This document shows positions 61,015 to 64,000 of a stretch of 64,000 nt of DNA, one piece after another. Position numbers and translations under genes: made by a program. The notes beneath the pieces were generated by a model. It did not search any database. It was not told the DNA's origin and worked only from the letters and a program-made list of their open reading frames with translations. Where the stretch lies: NCBI GenBank assembly GCA_002914845.1, contig JXTC01000309.1, forward strand, positions 273,368 to 337,367, given 5' to 3'. The DNA comes from Trema orientale (lineage: Eukaryota; Streptophyta; Magnoliopsida; Rosales; Cannabaceae). The stretch's first letter is position 1. Every line of letters starts with the position of its first letter.

Positions 61015-61329
61015 TTTATTTTTGTGTGATTAAAACGTTTTTAGAATCGTGATTTAGTCAATTTCTATATATGTGCACGGAATTTCAATACAACGGAGTT
61101 ATGGAAAAAGAACGAGACCAACCGTACAGGCAAATTGTTTAGCAATCACTTGAAGGACAAAAATATCAATGAACCATATCGAAAATAAAAGACTAAGAGC
61201 TGATATTTGTGGCTCTCAAGTAAAACATTGCCATAATTTTGTATACACTATACATGACCTAGCTAGCCTGATGTATATATAACACATCTGGATTGTTGTT
61301 CCTATTAGTCAAAGTTAGGAATGAAAGAG
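61015..61329. other. 3' flank of TH2 copy B
   Basis: Non-coding; shares CATCTGGATTGTTGTTCCTA-like and TTTGTATACACTAT phrases with the flanks of copy A and the relic, showing that the 3' flank was included in the gene duplication. Confidence 0.6.
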
Positions 61330-62330
61330 TTACAACCCCAAAATGAAGGCTTGAATTTCAGCCCAAGAACTGACCGTATAAAGAGTGCCAGACAGTGGTT
61401 CCCACACACCAAGTCCCATCTGATTATTCACCACGCCTTGGAGCAGTGGGACAAATGAGACTCCAAAATGCTTCCCCAGTTTCCTGAGAGTGTCACTCGA
61501 ACCAAACACAATGCCAATATCTGCTTCAACCAAGCAAAGTATGTCACCCACTTCGTCTCCAATGTAAATTTTCAGGTGCTTGCCTTGATGATCACTACTA
61601 GTACTAGTACTACTACTACTCCTGCTGCTCTTGTGGCCTTCTACGACCTCCTTGAAAGTTTTGAGCTTGTCGAATGGAGATTCCACCTTCTTAACAATTT
61701 CACCAGTCGTGAGAGTTTTACCAGTCGTTATAGAAACCTCAGTAGCTAACTCGTTTGAATGTATATTCAGAACTTCTAGACCTGATCAGATAAACATACA
61801 GAAATGTAACTTTCAATAAATCTCTCTCCCTCTCTATATATATATCACTTTAGAGGAAGAACAAAAATTGACCAAAAAATCGTAATTGGGAACTATACTG
61901 ACAGAACCATAACCACTTGAATTAAAGGGTATCCAAAAATCGGCCATATAAAGCTTAAAATACATGTATATGTAGATGCTCCCAAAAGCATGTTATGTAT
62001 ACATACATATATATATATATGTGTGTGTGTGTACCTGGAGAAAAAGCTGATCTGATAAGGTCACCACACCAGCAGTGAGAGATTATATGAACATCAAATT
62101 TGGTACTTCCATTCTTCAGGATCTTTTCAAAAAACTCTGCACAACCTTTTTGAAGATGGAGATTATGGTGGCGCCCAGCTTGATGTATGGCGTCTAGATC
62201 TAAACCCTTCAATAACTTTAACTCTTCCACCCTTGCATTTGACCATTTCTCATACTCTTCAAGGTGCTCAAGGGCATTCCTCAGACCATCGTAATCGAAT
62301 GCTTCTCCTGCAGAAGATAAAATTATAAGG

Positions 62331-62361
<31 letters not shown>

Positions 62362-63867
62362 CACACACACACATAGAAACAAACTAAGCCAACAAATTAC
62401 TATTTATAATCGGACCTGGAGCACCGGGCGTAATTCTGTCCACGCATTGTTTAAATCCATCAATGTATTGGTCAGATAAAGCTTCCAATTCTTTTGGAGA
62501 AAATGTGGACGTTTTGATTACTTGCAGAGCAAGCACGTTAGTGGAATCATCATCAGAGCATGTCAAATCAAAGTTAGAAAAAATGGTAAGCTGATGATCT
62601 GTAGTCTTGTTGAGGTTTTGGACACGAGCCAAGGGGACTACAGTTGGCTGAGAAATCGGTTGAGAAGCGAAAAATTCAAGTTGAAGCTTTCTAGCTTCAT
62701 GGTAGAGCTTATCTGTTTCTGTACGCTCTTCTTCAGTCAAAGGCGCACTAAACTTGTCTAGTAAATTTTCAGTTTCCAGAGCTAATTCCTGTAATTTCAT
62801 AATTAAGAAACTTAACGTAGATAATAATTTTCCTAAACAAATATATTATTAACCAAACATATGCATAAATCAAACTGACCTTGATTTCTTGAAGCCATTT
62901 CTTGTAAACATGAGAGGTACCATCTAGGTTGGTGAGTATGATATGAAATAAATGGAGATAGAGCCTCATGAAAGGAGCAATGGCAGCGATTGTATAAGCA
63001 GAAACTTTATTCTTGCGCAAAACGCCTTCTCCGGAAGCTGTTGCTATCAAAAAGTCTCTGTATTTGGCCGCCGTCGCCTGAGGAATGATCTGATCCTTTG
63101 GGAGTTCAAGGCCCCATTCCTGCATGCATGATTTATTAATTTACTTGATATAGACCAAAAAATGATCATAAAGAAAATGTAAACCCAATAAATAAATAAA
63201 AGTAAAAACCAATTTAAATTCTTAATAGTAAGTTTTCTAAAAATAATCTATTTCTAAGTTTTGCCGGAAAGAAACAAGAAACTTGTATCTAAATGAAGCT
63301 AATTCTTTTAAAGGAAAAAAGGGAAAAAAATTAAAAGAAAAGAAGAGAAATTACTAAATTATTGAAATATGTTAATAATAACAGCAACAGCAACAGCAAC
63401 AACAAACAATTAGAATAAAAGCAAAGAAATAAAGTTGAAGAACATGAGTAAAAGAAAGTTTAATTAAAATATACTTGAAGAACATGAGTGTGGTACGTAT
63501 GAAGCTTGTTGAGTAGAGACTCCCTCAGATGGCGTATCGCCGACTTCGTTTCATCGTCGTCTGCTGCGTAACTCTCCTCTATTCGATCATACCTGAAAAT
63601 GTTTAATTTATAACCAATTAGTGATTAAAGATTATATTATATTATGATTAACGCATGCATGTAATTAATAGTTACGTACACTTGAAGGAAGGCTTGGAGA
63701 AAATGGAAATTAATCTGTGAGATACAGAGGCGGAAACTCTCTGGTTCCAAAGTATCAGCAGCCAAACACACGAAGAAAGGCGTGAACAGAGCCAATTCAG
63801 ACTCCTCCTCCTCCTTCTCCGGCCAATACCGCGGACTCGCCATTCCTTCTTCTTTTTCTTCCCCCAT
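61330..63867 (-). CDS. TH2: Bifunctional TH2-like protein, copy B (TenA + HAD phosphatase)
   Basis: Exons 63680-63867, 63475-63592, 62880-63119, 62416-62788, 62035-62307, 61330-61781 give 547 residues. The layout is the same as copy A: TenA-like part (LALFTPFFVCLAADTL; HFLQAFLQVYDRIEE; YTIAAIAPFMRLY), linker (TENLLDKFSAPLTEEE; QLEFFASQPISQPTVVPLAR), then the HAD domain. HAD motif I reads IFSNFDLTCS: the nucleophilic first Asp of DxDxT is Asn (254). Motif IV is intact (IGDEVGDILCLVEAD; Asp 473). The QD motif of TenA reads SQINFHFL (Ile 52), and the YSSE segment after YKKWL, which copy A keeps, is missing. An extra intron splits the codon for the Val of LQVYD. Start at 63867 is the first ATG; a TTG upstream in frame is not used. 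Complete frame and good splice sites indicate an expressed gene, but it is probably not an active phosphatase. Confidence 0.92.
61998..62372. repeat. Two compound microsatellites in TH2 copy B introns
   Basis: (TA)n(GT)n at about 61998-62032 ends right at the 5' splice site of exon 62035-62307; (AC)n(AT)n(AC)n covers 62333-62372 in the preceding intron, whose counterpart in copy A has (TA)n at 57898-57926. Confidence 0.85.
63434..63489. repeat. Short duplication across the 5' splice site of TH2 copy B exon 2
   Basis: TTGAAGAACATGAGT at 63475-63489 is the end of the exon (minus strand); the same bases occur again inside the intron at 63435-63449. No consequence for the frame is apparent. Confidence 0.7.
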
Positions 63868-64000
63868 TTTCAATCTTTTCAAAACAATTTTCTTGAGAAA
63901 ATTCGAGGGAAATTTCGCAATAAAGAAAGAGAAAAAGAAAAAAAAAGAGAACGAGAGACAGAGTGAGAGTGAGACTTGGTGAACTGTAGTTTACGTTTGA

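Noticed and set aside
63868..63882. TTG at 63882 as start of TH2 copy B
   Set aside because: Nuclear genes rarely use TTG; the first ATG is at 63867 and no transit-peptide-like extension would be gained.
1..64000. tRNA, rRNA, CRISPR arrays, bacterial operons or autonomous transposon genes
   Set aside because: None was recognised on either strand; repeats seen are microsatellites, minisatellites or non-autonomous elements. A structured-RNA search could not be run.

Overview
The window is nuclear DNA of a dicotyledonous plant, probably a woody rosid; the species cannot be named from sequence alone. The evidence is AT-rich intergenic DNA, GT-AG introns with U-rich acceptors, many microsatellites and short inverted-repeat transposons, and plant-specific families (PDLP, AUX/IAA, LRR receptor kinase, VPS62/DUF946, TH2). 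One assembly gap (8781-9670) and one ambiguous base (10942) are present. The exon structures were assembled by hand from splice signals; each joined model keeps an open frame to its stop codon.

Left part (1-14 kb): the 3' part of a plasmodesmata-located protein gene (DUF26, plus strand); a single-exon TOM9-2 (TOM22-type) mitochondrial import receptor on the minus strand with site II motifs upstream; an unrecognised five-exon gene for a small basic protein whose start codon appears to be split by an intron; the gap; a ~90-bp triplicate repeat; and a decayed Ulp1-protease-like exon lying in a field of degenerate 22-bp minisatellite.

Middle (14-35 kb): four housekeeping-type genes. PRP39 (U1 snRNP-associated splicing factor, 13 coding exons, 826 aa), a G3BP-like NTF2/RRM/RGG RNA-binding protein (9 exons, 446 aa), a TPR protein of the MLLRSSS family (minus strand) and a VPS62/DUF946 protein (2 exons, 570 aa). 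A 727-bp element with a target-site duplication lies between PRP39 and G3BP.

Right-middle (35-51 kb): three adjacent fold-back elements, a GC-richer stretch with several TCP-type GTGGGNCC motifs, an IAA11-type AUX/IAA repressor (5 exons, 320 aa), and a complete LRR-XI receptor kinase of the PXL1/MIK1 type (2 exons, minus strand, 1009 aa).

Right end (51-64 kb): a tandem cluster of bifunctional TH2 genes (TenA-type thiamin salvage domain plus HAD-type thiamin monophosphate phosphatase domain), all on the minus strand: two full-length copies (567 and 547 aa) and a third, truncated and stop-containing relic. The two intact copies have different changes at HAD active-site positions (nucleophile Asp to Asn in one; first acidic residue of motif IV to Gly in the other), and both lack the usual Asp of the TenA QD motif. 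The cluster is threaded with young direct duplications and MITEs, including one insertion whose empty site is still preserved in a neighbouring duplicate. I regard the TH2 cluster as the most interesting part of the window.
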